Source of the DNA: Streptacidiphilus sp. PB12-B1b | Lineage (GTDB): Bacteria; Actinomycetota; Actinomycetes; Streptomycetales; Streptomycetaceae | Direction of reading: 5' to 3' | Assembly: GCF_014084125.1 (NCBI RefSeq) | Contig: NZ_CP048405.1 | Location: forward strand, 3,162,001 to 3,226,000 | DNA: 64,000 bases | Part shown: positions 1 to 8,017 of the stretch, piece by piece | How the letters are laid out: each line of letters starts with the position of its first letter | How positions within the stretch are numbered: position 1 is the first letter of the stretch | The notes under the pieces: model-generated | Told to the model about the DNA's origin: nothing | The model's input: only the letters and a program-made list of their open reading frames with translations | Databases searched by the model: none | Translations under genes and position numbers: made by a program

Positions 1-605
1 AACTGCCCGACCACGTCCGCACCGAGGACGCCGCCCTCATAGAACCGCTCTCCTGCGCGGTGCGCGGCTACGACATCCTGCGCAGCAGGCTCGCCTCCCA
101 CGTGCTCATCTACGGCTCCGGCACGATGGGCCTGATGATGCTGGAACTGGCCAAGCGCACCGGCGCGGCAAGCGTGGACGTGGTCGACATCAACGCCGAC
201 CGGCTCGCCACCGCGCGGCTGCTGGGCTGCTCCGGGACCGCGACCTCGGCCGACGAGATCCAGCGCCCGCGCGGCTGGGACGTGGTCATCGACGCCACCG
301 GCAACGAGCAGGCCATCCAGGACGCCCTGGGCAGGGTCGGCAAGGGCGGCACCTACCTGCAGTTCGGCGTGGCCAACTACGCTGCGCGCACCACCATCGA
401 GCCCTACCGCATCTACAACGAGGAGATCACCATCACCGGCTCCATGGCCGTCCTGCACAGCTACGAACGCGCGGCGGACCTCTTCGCCACCGGCGTGCTG
501 GACCCGGAGGTCTTCATCAGCGACCGGCTCCCGCTGGACGACTACGCCGCCGCGCTCCAGCAGTTCCAGGCGGGCAAGGGCCGCAAGATCCTGGTGACGC
601 CCTGA
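1..605 (+). CDS. Zinc-type alcohol/polyol dehydrogenase, C-terminal part (5' end outside window)
   Basis: Medium-chain dehydrogenase/reductase, read from the codon at position 3; the N-terminal catalytic zinc domain lies mostly before the window. What remains is the NAD(P)-binding Rossmann fold: a GSGTMG dinucleotide loop, then VVDIN with an acidic residue at the end of beta-2 (usually NAD preference), and VVIDATGN. The last ~80 residues close the catalytic domain. The family resembles sorbitol/threonine-type dehydrogenases. A PfkB sugar kinase follows 75 nt downstream on the same strand, so oxidation of a polyol to a ketose followed by phosphorylation is a reasonable but unproven role. The substrate cannot be told from this fragment. 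Confidence 0.85.
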   Translation, partial: LPDHVRTEDAALIEPLSCAVRGYDILRSRLASHVLIYGSGTMGLMMLELAKRTGAASVDVVDINADRLATARLLGCSGTATSADEIQRPRGWDVVIDATGNEQAIQDALGRVGKGGTYLQFGVANYAARTTIEPYRIYNEEITITGSMAVLHSYERAADLFATGVLDPEVFISDRLPLDDYAAALQQFQAGKGRKILVTP

Positions 606-680
606 CCCGGCCCTCACCCGGCCCTGACCCCGCCCCTGCCCGCGACAGCCGGGGCGGCCGTCCGCCCCGAAGGAGCACGT

Positions 681-1673
681 ATGCAGTCGACCCCACCGCC
701 GACCCTGGTCGTCGGCGAGGCACTCACCGACATCCTGGTGGACCCCGGCGGCCGCCGGCAGGCCCACCCGGGCGGCAGCCCGGTCAATGTGGCGCTGGGC
801 GTGGCCCGGCTCGGCCACCCCGTGCAGCTGGCCACCCGGGTGGGCACCGACCCCTTCGGCGAGGCGCTCCAACGCCACCTGCGGGACGGCGGGGTGCGGC
901 TCACCGAGGGGTCCGTCGTCGATGCCCCGACCTCCACCGCGACCGCCACCCTCGACGCCCGGGGCGCGGCCGCCTACCGGTTCGACATCACCTGGTCGCT
1001 GCCGCCCTCCGCCACCGCGCCCGCCCGCACCGGAGCCGTCGCCCACCTGCACACCGGATCGATCGCCACCGCGCTCGAACCGGGCGCCGCGCAGGTGCGG
1101 GCCGCCGTCGAGGCGGCCCGGGCCACGGCCACCGTCTCCTACGACCCGAACATCCGGCCCCCGCTGCTGCGCTCCGCCGACGGGGAACGGCCGGGCGTCG
1201 AGGCGCTGGTCGCCGCCGCTGACGTGGTCAAGGCCAGCGACGAGGACCTGGCCTGGCTCTACCCCGGACGCGACCCCCGGGAGGCGGCTGCCGCCTGGGC
1301 CCGCAGCGGCCCCGCGCTGGTCGTGCTGACCCGGGGAGCCGAGGGCGCCACGGCCTTCTGGGACGGCGGCCTGCGCGAGGTCCCGCCGATCCCGGTCCGG
1401 GTCGTGGACACCGTGGGCGCGGGCGACGCCTTCATGGCGGGCCTGATCAGCGGACTCCTCCAGGCCGGGATGCTGGGTCCCGGGCCCGCCCCCCGCGCCC
1501 GGCTCCGGGCTGCGGTCGGCCGGACCCGGGCGGCCGACGAGGTGGTCGCGGCGCTGTCCCTGGCCGCCCGGGCGGCCGCCGTCACCTGCACCCGCCCGGG
1601 CGCCGACCCGCCGAGCCGGGAGCAGCTGCGCGCGGGCGCGGGCGCGGCCACCGGCCCGGTCGGCGGCCGCTGA
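681..1673 (+). CDS. PfkB-family carbohydrate kinase (fructokinase-like)
   Basis: 330-residue ribokinase/fructokinase-type kinase that transfers ATP phosphate to a sugar hydroxyl in the cytoplasm. PfkB signature 1 is seen at residues 31-45 (GGSPVNVALGVARLG). Signature 2, with the catalytic aspartate, is near residues 243-255 (DTVGAGDAFMAGL). ATG start is preceded by GAAGGAG. A proline/arginine-rich stretch (GPGPAPRARLRAA) after signature 2 looks like a lineage insertion. It follows the polyol dehydrogenase with only 75 nt between them, so the two probably form an operon converting a polyol to a ketose phosphate. Fructose is the best guess; other ketoses are possible. Confidence 0.88.
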   Translation: MQSTPPPTLVVGEALTDILVDPGGRRQAHPGGSPVNVALGVARLGHPVQLATRVGTDPFGEALQRHLRDGGVRLTEGSVVDAPTSTATATLDARGAAAYRFDITWSLPPSATAPARTGAVAHLHTGSIATALEPGAAQVRAAVEAARATATVSYDPNIRPPLLRSADGERPGVEALVAAADVVKASDEDLAWLYPGRDPREAAAAWARSGPALVVLTRGAEGATAFWDGGLREVPPIPVRVVDTVGAGDAFMAGLISGLLQAGMLGPGPAPRARLRAAVGRTRAADEVVAALSLAARAAAVTCTRPGADPPSREQLRAGAGAATGPVGGR

Positions 1674-1689
1674 CGGACGTCGCCCGGCC

Positions 1690-1732
1690 GGCTCCCGGCC
1701 CGGGCGGCTTCCCGGACCGGGCGGCCGGAGCC
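1690..1732. terminator. Candidate bidirectional terminator
   Basis: GC-rich imperfect hairpin between the convergent kinase and TetR genes: GGCTCC (1690-1695) pairs with GGAGCC (1727-1732), with CGGCC/GGCCG extensions inside. No U-tract, as is common in Streptomyces. Confidence 0.45.
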
Positions 1733-1739
1733 GTCCGGG

Positions 1740-2387
1740 TCAGCGGGTGGCCCGGGCAGCTCGCTCCGGGTGCAGCGCGTCGACGACCAGGTCGAGCAGG
1801 CGTCCGGTCTGGTCCAGGGTGCTGTTGGTGGCCGTGGACATGAACACCCCGAGCAGGACCGCGGTGACGTCGTCGGGCTCGACGTCCGCGCGGAGCACGC
1901 CCGCCTCGGCCCCGGCGGTGAGGATCGTCCCGATCGCAGCGGTGATGCGCTCCCGGGTGGTCGGCGTGGCAATGCGCCCCGAGGCCCAGCCCGCGCGCAG
2001 GGTGTCGACCATTCCGCGCTTCACGGCGGCGAACTGCGCGTAGCGGTCCATCCAGGCGCGGAGCGCGGCGTCGGGCGCAAGCGTTTCCAGCAGGGCCGGG
2101 GCGCTGCTGGTGATGTCGTCGAGCTCGGCGGCGTAGACCGCCTCGACCAGCGCCTCCCGGGTGGGGAAGTGGCGGTACAGCGTGCCGATGCCGACGCCTG
2201 CCTCGCGGGCGATGACCTCCAGCGGGACGGTGTCGTCGGCGGCGGCGAAGGCAGCCCGCGCGACGGCGACCAGGGTGTCGCGGTTGCGTCGGGCATCGGC
2301 ACGGAGCGGGCGCTCGGCGCCGCTGGGGGAGTCGGCGGAGTCGGCGGGCCGGGGCGGGCCGGCGGGGTCCGGGGTCGGCGGGGTCAA
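1740..2387 (-). CDS. TetR/AcrR family transcriptional regulator
   Basis: 215-residue one-component repressor. The N-terminal helix-turn-helix lies at about residues 32-78 (ARRNRDTLVAVARAAF, then EVIAREAGVGIGTLYRHFP), followed by a helical ligand-binding domain. The start is TTG at 2387, supported by GGAGG nine bases upstream. It is divergent from an aldo-keto reductase, and the short gap holds two copies of AGCGGAGG-N2-CCTCCGCT-like palindromes. The proximal one covers its own ribosome-binding site. Autoregulation plus control of the reductase is the obvious model. The ligand is unknown. Confidence 0.9.
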   Translation of the reverse strand: MTPPTPDPAGPPRPADSADSPSGAERPLRADARRNRDTLVAVARAAFAAADDTVPLEVIAREAGVGIGTLYRHFPTREALVEAVYAAELDDITSSAPALLETLAPDAALRAWMDRYAQFAAVKRGMVDTLRAGWASGRIATPTTRERITAAIGTILTAGAEAGVLRADVEPDDVTAVLLGVFMSTATNSTLDQTGRLLDLVVDALHPERAARATR

Positions 2388-2440
2388 GCGGAGGAACCTC
2401 CGTTAGTGTTACAGTCGATGGAGCGGAGGGTCCTCCGCTT
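2387..2440. promoter_or_regulatory. Paired palindromic operators for TetR / aldo-keto reductase
   Basis: Two near-identical palindromes sit between divergent genes: CGGAGG-AA-CCTCCG at 2389-2402 and AGCGGAGG-GT-CCTCCGCT at 2422-2439. Their centres are 35 bp apart. The left site includes the Shine-Dalgarno of the TetR gene; the right site lies in the leader of the reductase. Tandem sites of this form next to a tetR gene are typical TetR operators. Binding is inferred. Confidence 0.75.
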
Positions 2441-2472
2441 ACCCTATGGTCGCACAGGACCGGAGCATCGCC

Positions 2473-3414
2473 ATGCCTGCCGACACCCCCTCGTCCCCCA
2501 GCGCCGCCATCGGCGCTCCGCGCGCCGGCGGCCCCGGCACGATCGCCGGCCACACCGTCTCGCGCGTCGGATACGGCGCGATGCAGCTCGAACGCCTGCA
2601 CGGCGACCGCGCCGCCGCCGTCGCGCTGCTGCGCCGCGCGGTCGAACTCGGCGTGGACCACGTCGACACCGCCCAGTTCTACGGCAACGGCTTCGTCAAC
2701 GAGCTGCTCCGCGACGCGCTCCGCCCCGAGGACGGCGTCGTCGTGGTCAGCAAGGTCGGAGCGGACCCCGACCCGGGCGGCCGCATCCCGCTGCGCCCGG
2801 CGCAGCGGCCCGAGGAACTCCGGGCCAGCGTCGAGGACAACCTCCGCAGCCTCGGGCTCGACCGGATCCCGGTGGTCAACCTGCGGCGGCTGGACACCGG
2901 CCCCGGCCTGCGGGCCGAGGGCGACCAGGTGGTCGGCGTCGACGACCAGCTCGCGGTGATGACCGCGATGCGCGACGAGGGCAAGATCGGCGCGATCGGC
3001 CTGAGCAGCGTGACCATCGACACCCTGCGCCGGGCGCTCCCCGCGGGCATCGTCTGCGTGCAGAACGCCTACAGCCTGGTGACGCGCGGCGACGAGGACA
3101 TGCTCGCCCTGTGCGCCGCCGAGGGCATCGCCTGGGTGCCGTACTTCCCCCTCGGCGGAGCGTTCCCCGCCATGCCGAAGGTGGTGGACGAACCGGCGGT
3201 GCAGGCCGCGGCGCAGGCCCTGGACAGCACCCCCTCCCAGGTCGGCCTGGCCTGGCTGCTCAAGCACGCGCCCCATGTGCTGCTCATCCCGGGCACCGCG
3301 AACCCGGCCCACCTGGAGGCCAACATCGCCGCAGGCGCGCTGACGCTGGACGCCGCGACCCTCGCCGCCCTGGACGCCGTCCCGTCCCGCTCGGCGGACG
3401 TGACGCTCGGTTGA
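2473..3414 (+). CDS. Aldo/keto reductase family oxidoreductase
   Basis: Cytoplasmic NADPH-dependent reductase of the TIM-barrel AKR superfamily, 313 residues from ATG 2473. I chose this start because GGAG lies 7 nt upstream; an in-frame ATG at 2446 has no ribosome site and would overlap the operator region. DHVDTAQFYGNG supplies the catalytic Asp and Tyr, and VSKVG supplies the Lys. The usual catalytic His position reads VVNLRRLD, so His is replaced, as in a known bacterial subgroup. The C-terminal GTANPAHLEANI resembles the cofactor phosphate-binding loop. Divergent TetR with double operator suggests induction by a xenobiotic or metabolite. Confidence 0.88.
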   Translation: MPADTPSSPSAAIGAPRAGGPGTIAGHTVSRVGYGAMQLERLHGDRAAAVALLRRAVELGVDHVDTAQFYGNGFVNELLRDALRPEDGVVVVSKVGADPDPGGRIPLRPAQRPEELRASVEDNLRSLGLDRIPVVNLRRLDTGPGLRAEGDQVVGVDDQLAVMTAMRDEGKIGAIGLSSVTIDTLRRALPAGIVCVQNAYSLVTRGDEDMLALCAAEGIAWVPYFPLGGAFPAMPKVVDEPAVQAAAQALDSTPSQVGLAWLLKHAPHVLLIPGTANPAHLEANIAAGALTLDAATLAALDAVPSRSADVTLG

Positions 3415-3469
3415 CGTGACGCCCGGCTGACCCGCGCCGGACCGGCGGGACGCACCCGGCCGAAGCGGA

Positions 3470-3503
3470 GGAGGGTCCGACCGCAGTCGCGGTCGGACCC
3501 TCC
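3470..3503. terminator. Strong bidirectional terminator hairpin
   Basis: Perfect 15-bp inverted repeat (GAGGGTCCGACCGC core) with the 4-nt loop AGTC, between the convergent aldo-keto reductase and L,D-transpeptidase genes. Confidence 0.85.
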
Positions 3504-3525
3504 CGGTCTGCTCGGGGCAGGAGCG

Positions 3526-4455
3526 TCAGGCGGTCTGGGCGCCGGTCGCGCTGCCCGCCAGCCACTGCGACCACGACAGGTCGTAGTCCGCGTAGCCGTT
3601 GTCACCGGCGGCCTTGCCGCGCGGCGAGCCGGTGATGGTCACCGGGTCACCCTGCTTGATGTTGTTGTAGTACCACTCGGCGTTCGCGTACGAGAGGTGG
3701 ATGCAGCCGTGCGAGCCCTGGCTGTGGCCCGGGTACGGGTCGCCGGTGGAGTAGTGCACGTACGTCCCCGAGTACGTGAGCTGGACGTCCCACGGGAGCG
3801 TCAGGTCGTAGTAGTTGGGGTTGCTCGGGTTGCAGGTGATGCCCACGCTGCACGACGTCATGTGCACCCAGCGCTGCTTGTCGATCACGGCCATGGTGCC
3901 GTCCCAGCTCGGGAAGGTCCGGCTGCCCGCGTCGATCGGCATGGTGCGCACCACCCGGCCGTTGTGGGTCACCTTCATGGTGTGCCCCGAGGCGGAGACC
4001 GTGGTCTCGAAGTCGGCGCCGATGGTGAAGGTGTGCCGGTACGCGTGGACGCCGCGGCGGCCGTGGCCGTCCGCGACACCGGTCAGCGAGGCGTCCAGCG
4101 TGACCTTCGTCCCGGCCGGCCAGTAGCCCTTGGGCCGCCAGTCGACGCGGGTGTCGCTGAACCAGTGCCAGGCGCCGGTGACCGGCACCGACGTGGTGAC
4201 CTTCAGGTGCCGCTCGATCGCGGCCCGGGCCGAGGGCGCCACCGGGTCGGTGAAGACCACCGAGATCGGCATGGCCACACCGACGGTCGATCCGGTGGCC
4301 GGGCTGATCGAGTTCAGCAGCATCGGCTTGACGGCCGCCTGCGCGCTCGCACCCGTGGTCACCGCCGCCGTCGCGCTACCGGCAAACAACCCGCCCCCGG
4401 CCAGCACCGCACCCGCCAGCACCGCCACGCCGACGCTGCGCTTTATTCGACCCAT
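3526..4455 (-). CDS. L,D-transpeptidase (YkuD domain) with N-terminal Ig-like domain
   Basis: Secreted or surface cell-wall enzyme of 309 residues that makes 3-3 peptidoglycan cross-links. A signal peptide is visible (MGRIKRSV, hydrophobic core, cleavage near ATA-A). It is followed by an Ig-like domain (NSISPATGSTVGVAMPISVVF) as in mycobacterial Ldt enzymes. The C-terminal YkuD domain has HYSTGDPYPGHSQGSHGCIHL, containing the catalytic His and Cys. ATG start has GGAG 8 nt upstream. It lies alone, convergent with the reductase. Family length and motif order are normal. Confidence 0.93.
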   Translation of the reverse strand: MGRIKRSVGVAVLAGAVLAGGGLFAGSATAAVTTGASAQAAVKPMLLNSISPATGSTVGVAMPISVVFTDPVAPSARAAIERHLKVTTSVPVTGAWHWFSDTRVDWRPKGYWPAGTKVTLDASLTGVADGHGRRGVHAYRHTFTIGADFETTVSASGHTMKVTHNGRVVRTMPIDAGSRTFPSWDGTMAVIDKQRWVHMTSCSVGITCNPSNPNYYDLTLPWDVQLTYSGTYVHYSTGDPYPGHSQGSHGCIHLSYANAEWYYNNIKQGDPVTITGSPRGKAAGDNGYADYDLSWSQWLAGSATGAQTA

Positions 4456-4564
4456 ACTTTGCTCCGCTCATATCAGGACAGGACACGTATCGCTCTGAAG
4501 GACTCACAGGACCCGCACATGGTTGCGGTCCACCGGCCTCCGGCGCAGGCGGATGCCTGGACCG

Positions 4565-4936
4565 TCACTGGACCGGTCCCTCGGCGATGTGCTGGTCGCC
4601 GCCGACTGCGGCCAGGGCCGGGGTGAGCTGCTCGTCGATCAACTGCCGCAGGTAGCCTGCGGCCTGCGGCTCGACGGCCAGCAGGCGGCCGATCCGGCCG
4701 TTCCACTCGCTGACCAGCGCCTGCGGGACGGTGTCCTCCCCGGTCTCCCGGGCCGCCAGCAGTGCCGAACGGCCCTCTGCCAGCTGGGCCTCAAGCGTGG
4801 CCACCCGGTCGGGGTGCACGCGCTGCCACAGCGACACCATGGCCGCCCTCGCCTGCTCCCAGGCGTCGGTCGCCATCAGCGCCACCACCGTGGTGGCTCC
4901 TGTCGACGCCAGCATGACCAACTCGGAATCCATCAT
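4565..4936 (-). CDS. Small conserved hypothetical protein with N-terminal hydrophobic segment
   Basis: 123 residues. Starts MMDSELVMLASTGATTVVALM, a weakly hydrophobic stretch, then a helical, charged body (LEAQLAEGRSALLAARE, YLRQLIDEQLTPALAAV). I recognise the general look of a Streptomyces hypothetical that begins with an STGATTVVALM-like segment, but I know no function for it. Possibly membrane-anchored or a small coiled-coil protein. A weak hairpin at 4509-4531 follows the stop codon. Confidence 0.6.
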   Translation of the reverse strand: MMDSELVMLASTGATTVVALMATDAWEQARAAMVSLWQRVHPDRVATLEAQLAEGRSALLAARETGEDTVPQALVSEWNGRIGRLLAVEPQAAGYLRQLIDEQLTPALAAVGGDQHIAEGPVQ

Positions 4937-5131
4937 TCCCCCATGTGAACTGCCGTGGTACAGACGATAGAAGGAAGCCGTGCGGCTCGGGGGACGAATC
5001 GGAGCACCGGTCCGCCCGAATCGTCGTGTCCACGGCAGACGGCCTGGTCGGCGGCCCGGGGACAGCTGAACCGCGCCGCCATCGTCCGCCTGTCGGACGG
5101 CAGTTGGCGTCGCCTCTGCTCCTGGCGGGAG

Positions 5132-5473
5132 CTACGCGGACTGCACTCGTCCGAGGGGCTCGGCTGCTGCGGCCAGCGCCTCGCAGGCCGCCTGCCAGGC
5201 GGGATCGCCGGGGTGGAGCGCGCTGCGCAGGTAGGCCCAGGTGAGCCGTTGGACGGCGGCCACCCGCTCGGGGCTCTCGTCGGTGGTCTCGGCGACGTCG
5301 TATCCGGAGACCCCGCCGAGGCCGTGCTCCGCGCCGAACAGCGTGAGCAGGGACTTGGGCCCGGGGGAGAGCAGGTACGGATCGGCGTGCCAGGCCGGGC
5401 CCGCGACCGTCAGGTGCGCAGAGGCGTCCTGGTCACCGGCGACCACCAGCGCGGGCGTCGTCATAGCACTCAT
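5132..5473 (-). pseudogene. Internally deleted alpha/beta hydrolase (C-terminal third only)
   Basis: 113 residues matching only the end of a family I know as roughly 270-300-residue alpha/beta hydrolases: TTPALVVAGDQDAS is the acid-residue strand and FGAEHGLGGVSGYDVAE carries the catalytic His. The nucleophile elbow and the first ~160 residues are absent. The start still has a good ribosome site (GGAAGGAC, 7-8 nt before ATG 5473) and two operator-like repeats upstream. The picture is therefore an internal deletion fusing the native start to the C-terminus, not a random fragment. Probably non-functional as a hydrolase, though it could still be expressed. Confidence 0.65.
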
Positions 5474-5531
5474 GATGTCTGTCCTTCCGCCGGCGTCGCT
5501 CGGGGAACGCCTCGTGCGGACGCGGCCTGAA

Positions 5532-5573
5532 AACGGATCGTTGTTCCGTTACGATACGGATCAGCGTTCCGTT
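5532..5573. promoter_or_regulatory. Tandem 19-bp operator-like repeats upstream of truncated hydrolase
   Basis: AACGGATCGTTGTTCCGTT (5532-5550) and TACGGATCAGCGTTCCGTT (5555-5573) are two copies 23 bp apart, each an inverted repeat ACGGA-N7-TCCGT. They look like TetR or MarR-type operators driving the leftward gene at 5473. No cognate regulator is adjacent; the next gene upstream is a LysR gene in the same direction. Confidence 0.65.
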
Positions 5574-5585
5574 TGGTCAAGCGGG

Positions 5586-6497
5586 TCACCCCGTGGCGTC
5601 CGCCGGCCTCGGGGCGGGGCCGTAGGTGGCGCGGATCCGGTCGGCGAAGGCGGTGGCCGCGGCGGAGAGCGTGCGGTGGCGCGGCAGGACCAGCGAGACG
5701 GTGAAGGTGGCGTGCGGCCGTACCGGCACCAGCAGCTGCCGCTGGTCGGCCGGGGCGGACGAGGGGGCCAGCAGGGCCAGGCCCAGGCCGGCCCGGACGA
5801 GTTCGCACACGGTCGCCACGTCGGCCACCTCCACGATGATGGTGCGGGTCAGGCCGTGCGCCGTGAACAGGCAGTCGACGCTCATGCGGCTGCCCCACCC
5901 CTCCGGCACGTCCAGGAAGGGCCGGCCCACCAGATCGGCCAGCCGCACCTGCCGCCGTCCGGCGAGCGGATGGTTCGGCGGGCAGGCGAGCATGATCGGC
6001 TCGTGGTACAGCGCGATGGCCTCCACCTCGGCCGGGTGCGCGCCGGGCATCGCCGCCAGGGCCAGATCCAGCCGGTTGTCGGCGACCGCCTGGACCAGAT
6101 CCCGCGACCCCGCCGAATTGGTCGTGGGCTTGATCTGCACCAGCGGCCGCTCCGCCAGGAACTGGGCGAGCGGTGCCGCCAGGTCGATCCCGGGAAGGGC
6201 ATGCATGATGCCGACCCGGATCGTGCCGCGCATGCCGTCGTTGACGGCGGCGACGGCCTCGCGCGCCGCGCGGGCCGCCTCCAGCGTCCGCCGTGCCTCG
6301 CCCAGCAGTACCGTTCCCGCCTCGGTCAACTCCACCCTGCGGGTGGACCGGTGGAACAGTTGCGCGCCCAGGTCCGCCTCCAGCGCGCGCACCGAGACCG
6401 ACAGCGCCGACTGCACCACGTGGACGCGCTCCGCGGCCCGGGTGAAGCTCCCGGTCTCGGCTACGGCCAGAAAGTGCTCCAGATGCCGCAGCTCCAT
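5586..6497 (-). CDS. LysR family transcriptional regulator
   Basis: 303-residue regulator with the N-terminal winged HTH (MELRHLEHFLAVAETGSFTR to about residue 60) and a two-lobed periplasmic-binding-like effector domain from about residue 90. ATG 6497 has GGAG just upstream (an internal start inside a much longer open frame). It is divergent from an alpha/beta hydrolase starting 163 nt away; LysR proteins usually activate such a neighbour and repress themselves. The effector is unknown. Confidence 0.9.
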   Translation of the reverse strand: MELRHLEHFLAVAETGSFTRAAERVHVVQSALSVSVRALEADLGAQLFHRSTRRVELTEAGTVLLGEARRTLEAARAAREAVAAVNDGMRGTIRVGIMHALPGIDLAAPLAQFLAERPLVQIKPTTNSAGSRDLVQAVADNRLDLALAAMPGAHPAEVEAIALYHEPIMLACPPNHPLAGRRQVRLADLVGRPFLDVPEGWGSRMSVDCLFTAHGLTRTIIVEVADVATVCELVRAGLGLALLAPSSAPADQRQLLVPVRPHATFTVSLVLPRHRTLSAAATAFADRIRATYGPAPRPADATG

Positions 6498-6659
6498 GCT
6501 CCGCCCCTCGTCCCGCATGCCATCCCGCACGGCCCGACACCATTGATGTCCGGAATCGATGAATACCATCGTGATCCTTCGTTGGACACCATAAGTATGT
6601 CGGCCCGAGGCTGGTGGTGCGGGCGCGACCGCCCGCACCACCGCCAGAGAGGCATCCCC

Positions 6660-7460
6660 ATGGGCACCGCCCGCACCAGCTCCGCCGCCGGAGCCCTGCA
6701 CCACCTCCGCACCGGACCGCGCGGGGGAGTGCCCGTCGTCCTGCTGCATCCGGCCGGTCTGGACCTCGGCTACTGGGACCGGCACATCGCGGCCCTGCGC
6801 CCGGCCTACGACGTGGTCGCGCTGGACCTGCCCGGCCACGGCGGCTCCCCGGGCGGCCCGCGGGACTGGCCGCTGGAACGGGTCACCGCGACCGTCGCCG
6901 CCTTCCTGCGCGGCCTCGGCATCCCCGCCGCCCATGTGGTCGGGATCTCGGTGGGAGGCATGATCGCGCAGTCCCTCGCGCTCGCCGAGCCCGAGCTGGT
7001 CCGCTCGCTCGTACTCATCGGCACCGCCGCGTCCTTCTCCGAGGAGGGGCGCGCCGCCATCCGGGACCGCGCCCGGCAGGCCCGGACCGAGGGCATGGAG
7101 GCCATGCTCCCGGCCACCTTCGCCCGCTGGTTCACCTCGCAGGCCCTGACGGACCGGCCCGAGCTGATCGACCGCGCCACCACCACCCTGCTGGCCGACG
7201 ACCCGCAGGTGCACGCCGCCGTCTGGGACATGGTCGCCGAGCTGGACCTCGCCCCCCGGCTCGGCCGGATCGCCTGCCCCACCCTGGTCCTGGTGGGGGA
7301 GTCCGATCCGAGCACCCCGCTCGCCGCCGCCCGGGAGCTGACCGACGGCATCACCGGCGCCCGGCTGCACACCCTCCCGGACGCCTCCCATCTCGCCCCG
7401 CTGGAGCGCCCGGAACTGACCATCGCCCACCTGCTGCCGTTCCTCGCCGGCCAGGGCTGA
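6660..7460 (+). CDS. Alpha/beta fold hydrolase (3-oxoadipate enol-lactonase-like)
   Basis: 266 residues. The nucleophile elbow is GISVGG (Ser), the oxyanion-side motif is LLHPAGLD, the acid residue lies in LVLVGESDPSTP, and the catalytic His in LPDASHLAPLERPE. The arrangement is like PcaD/enol-lactonase and related esterases. ATG 6660 is preceded by AGAGAGG. The divergent LysR regulator supports an inducible catabolic role, but no other beta-ketoadipate gene is nearby, so the substrate stays open. Confidence 0.85.
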   Translation: MGTARTSSAAGALHHLRTGPRGGVPVVLLHPAGLDLGYWDRHIAALRPAYDVVALDLPGHGGSPGGPRDWPLERVTATVAAFLRGLGIPAAHVVGISVGGMIAQSLALAEPELVRSLVLIGTAASFSEEGRAAIRDRARQARTEGMEAMLPATFARWFTSQALTDRPELIDRATTTLLADDPQVHAAVWDMVAELDLAPRLGRIACPTLVLVGESDPSTPLAAARELTDGITGARLHTLPDASHLAPLERPELTIAHLLPFLAGQG

Positions 7461-7495
7461 CCCGGTCGGCGGTGCGGCACCCGCCGGAAGGCGGA

Positions 7496-7921
7496 TCAGG
7501 CGGAGGGCGCGGCGGGCGCCGCGTCTGCGGCGGGGGTCTGCCGACCGGCGCGGTAGGCGAGGTTCTCGTAGTCGCGGACCCGGGCGATGCGGCCGTCGCG
7601 GGCGGTCAGCACCTCCACGTACGAGGGGTTGAAGGGGGCGCCGCCGGGGGCGGCGCCTTCGAAGGTGCACTCGACGATGATCGTGTCCGGGTCGGTGGTC
7701 CGGTGCACCGTGCAGGCGGAGAGTCGCTGGAAGGTGAAGGGGGACGCGCCGAAGGTGGCGGCCAGGTGGGCGCGGATGGCTTCGCGGCCCTTGATGAAGG
7801 GGGCGCCGTCGCGGAAGGAGAAGTGGTGCTCGCCGTCCTCGCAGTAGAGGTCGGCCATGGCGTCGGTGTCCTTGACCAGGACGGCCTGCACCCACGCGTC
7901 GAACAGTTGCTGTGCATTCAT
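7496..7921 (-). CDS. SnoaL/NTF2-like domain protein
   Basis: 141-residue single-domain protein with the alpha+beta cone fold pattern: N-terminal helix FDAWVQAVLVKDTDAMADLYCEDGEHHF, then the strand-rich GREAIRAHL and YVEVLTARDGRIARVRDYEN. Such proteins are small isomerases, hydrolases or ligand-binding proteins; nothing in the sequence fixes the reaction. The tail is Ala/Pro-rich. It is divergent from a TetR gene with two palindromic sites between, the first directly upstream of its ribosome site, so it is probably that repressor's target. Confidence 0.8.
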   Translation of the reverse strand: MNAQQLFDAWVQAVLVKDTDAMADLYCEDGEHHFSFRDGAPFIKGREAIRAHLAATFGASPFTFQRLSACTVHRTTDPDTIIVECTFEGAAPGGAPFNPSYVEVLTARDGRIARVRDYENLAYRAGRQTPAADAAPAAPSA

Positions 7922-7931
7922 GGCTCTCGCC

Positions 7932-7991
7932 TTTCGCTCATCCAGTGATGAGTGAAACCCTACACCATTCGCTCACCGATTGAGGAGCGAA
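7932..7991. promoter_or_regulatory. Two operator palindromes between SnoaL-like gene and TetR gene
   Basis: Site 1 (7932-7957): TTTCGCTCATC and GATGAGTGAAA arms around a 4-nt centre. Site 2 (7968-7991): TTCGCTC and GAGCGAA arms. Both share the half-site TTCGCTCA. They flank the divergent promoters and fit a TetR operator pair; binding is inferred. Confidence 0.7.
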
Positions 7992-8017
7992 GTTGCTGGT
8001 GACGCTAGAGTGGGCGC

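Noticed and set aside
1770..3419. A 549-codon open frame overlapping TetR and aldo-keto reductase
   Set aside because: Arg/Pro/Gly-rich shadow of two convincing genes on both strands.
4945..5130. Possible gene or transposase fragment between 4,937 and 5,131
   Set aside because: Short frames only, with no recognisable family or ribosome site.
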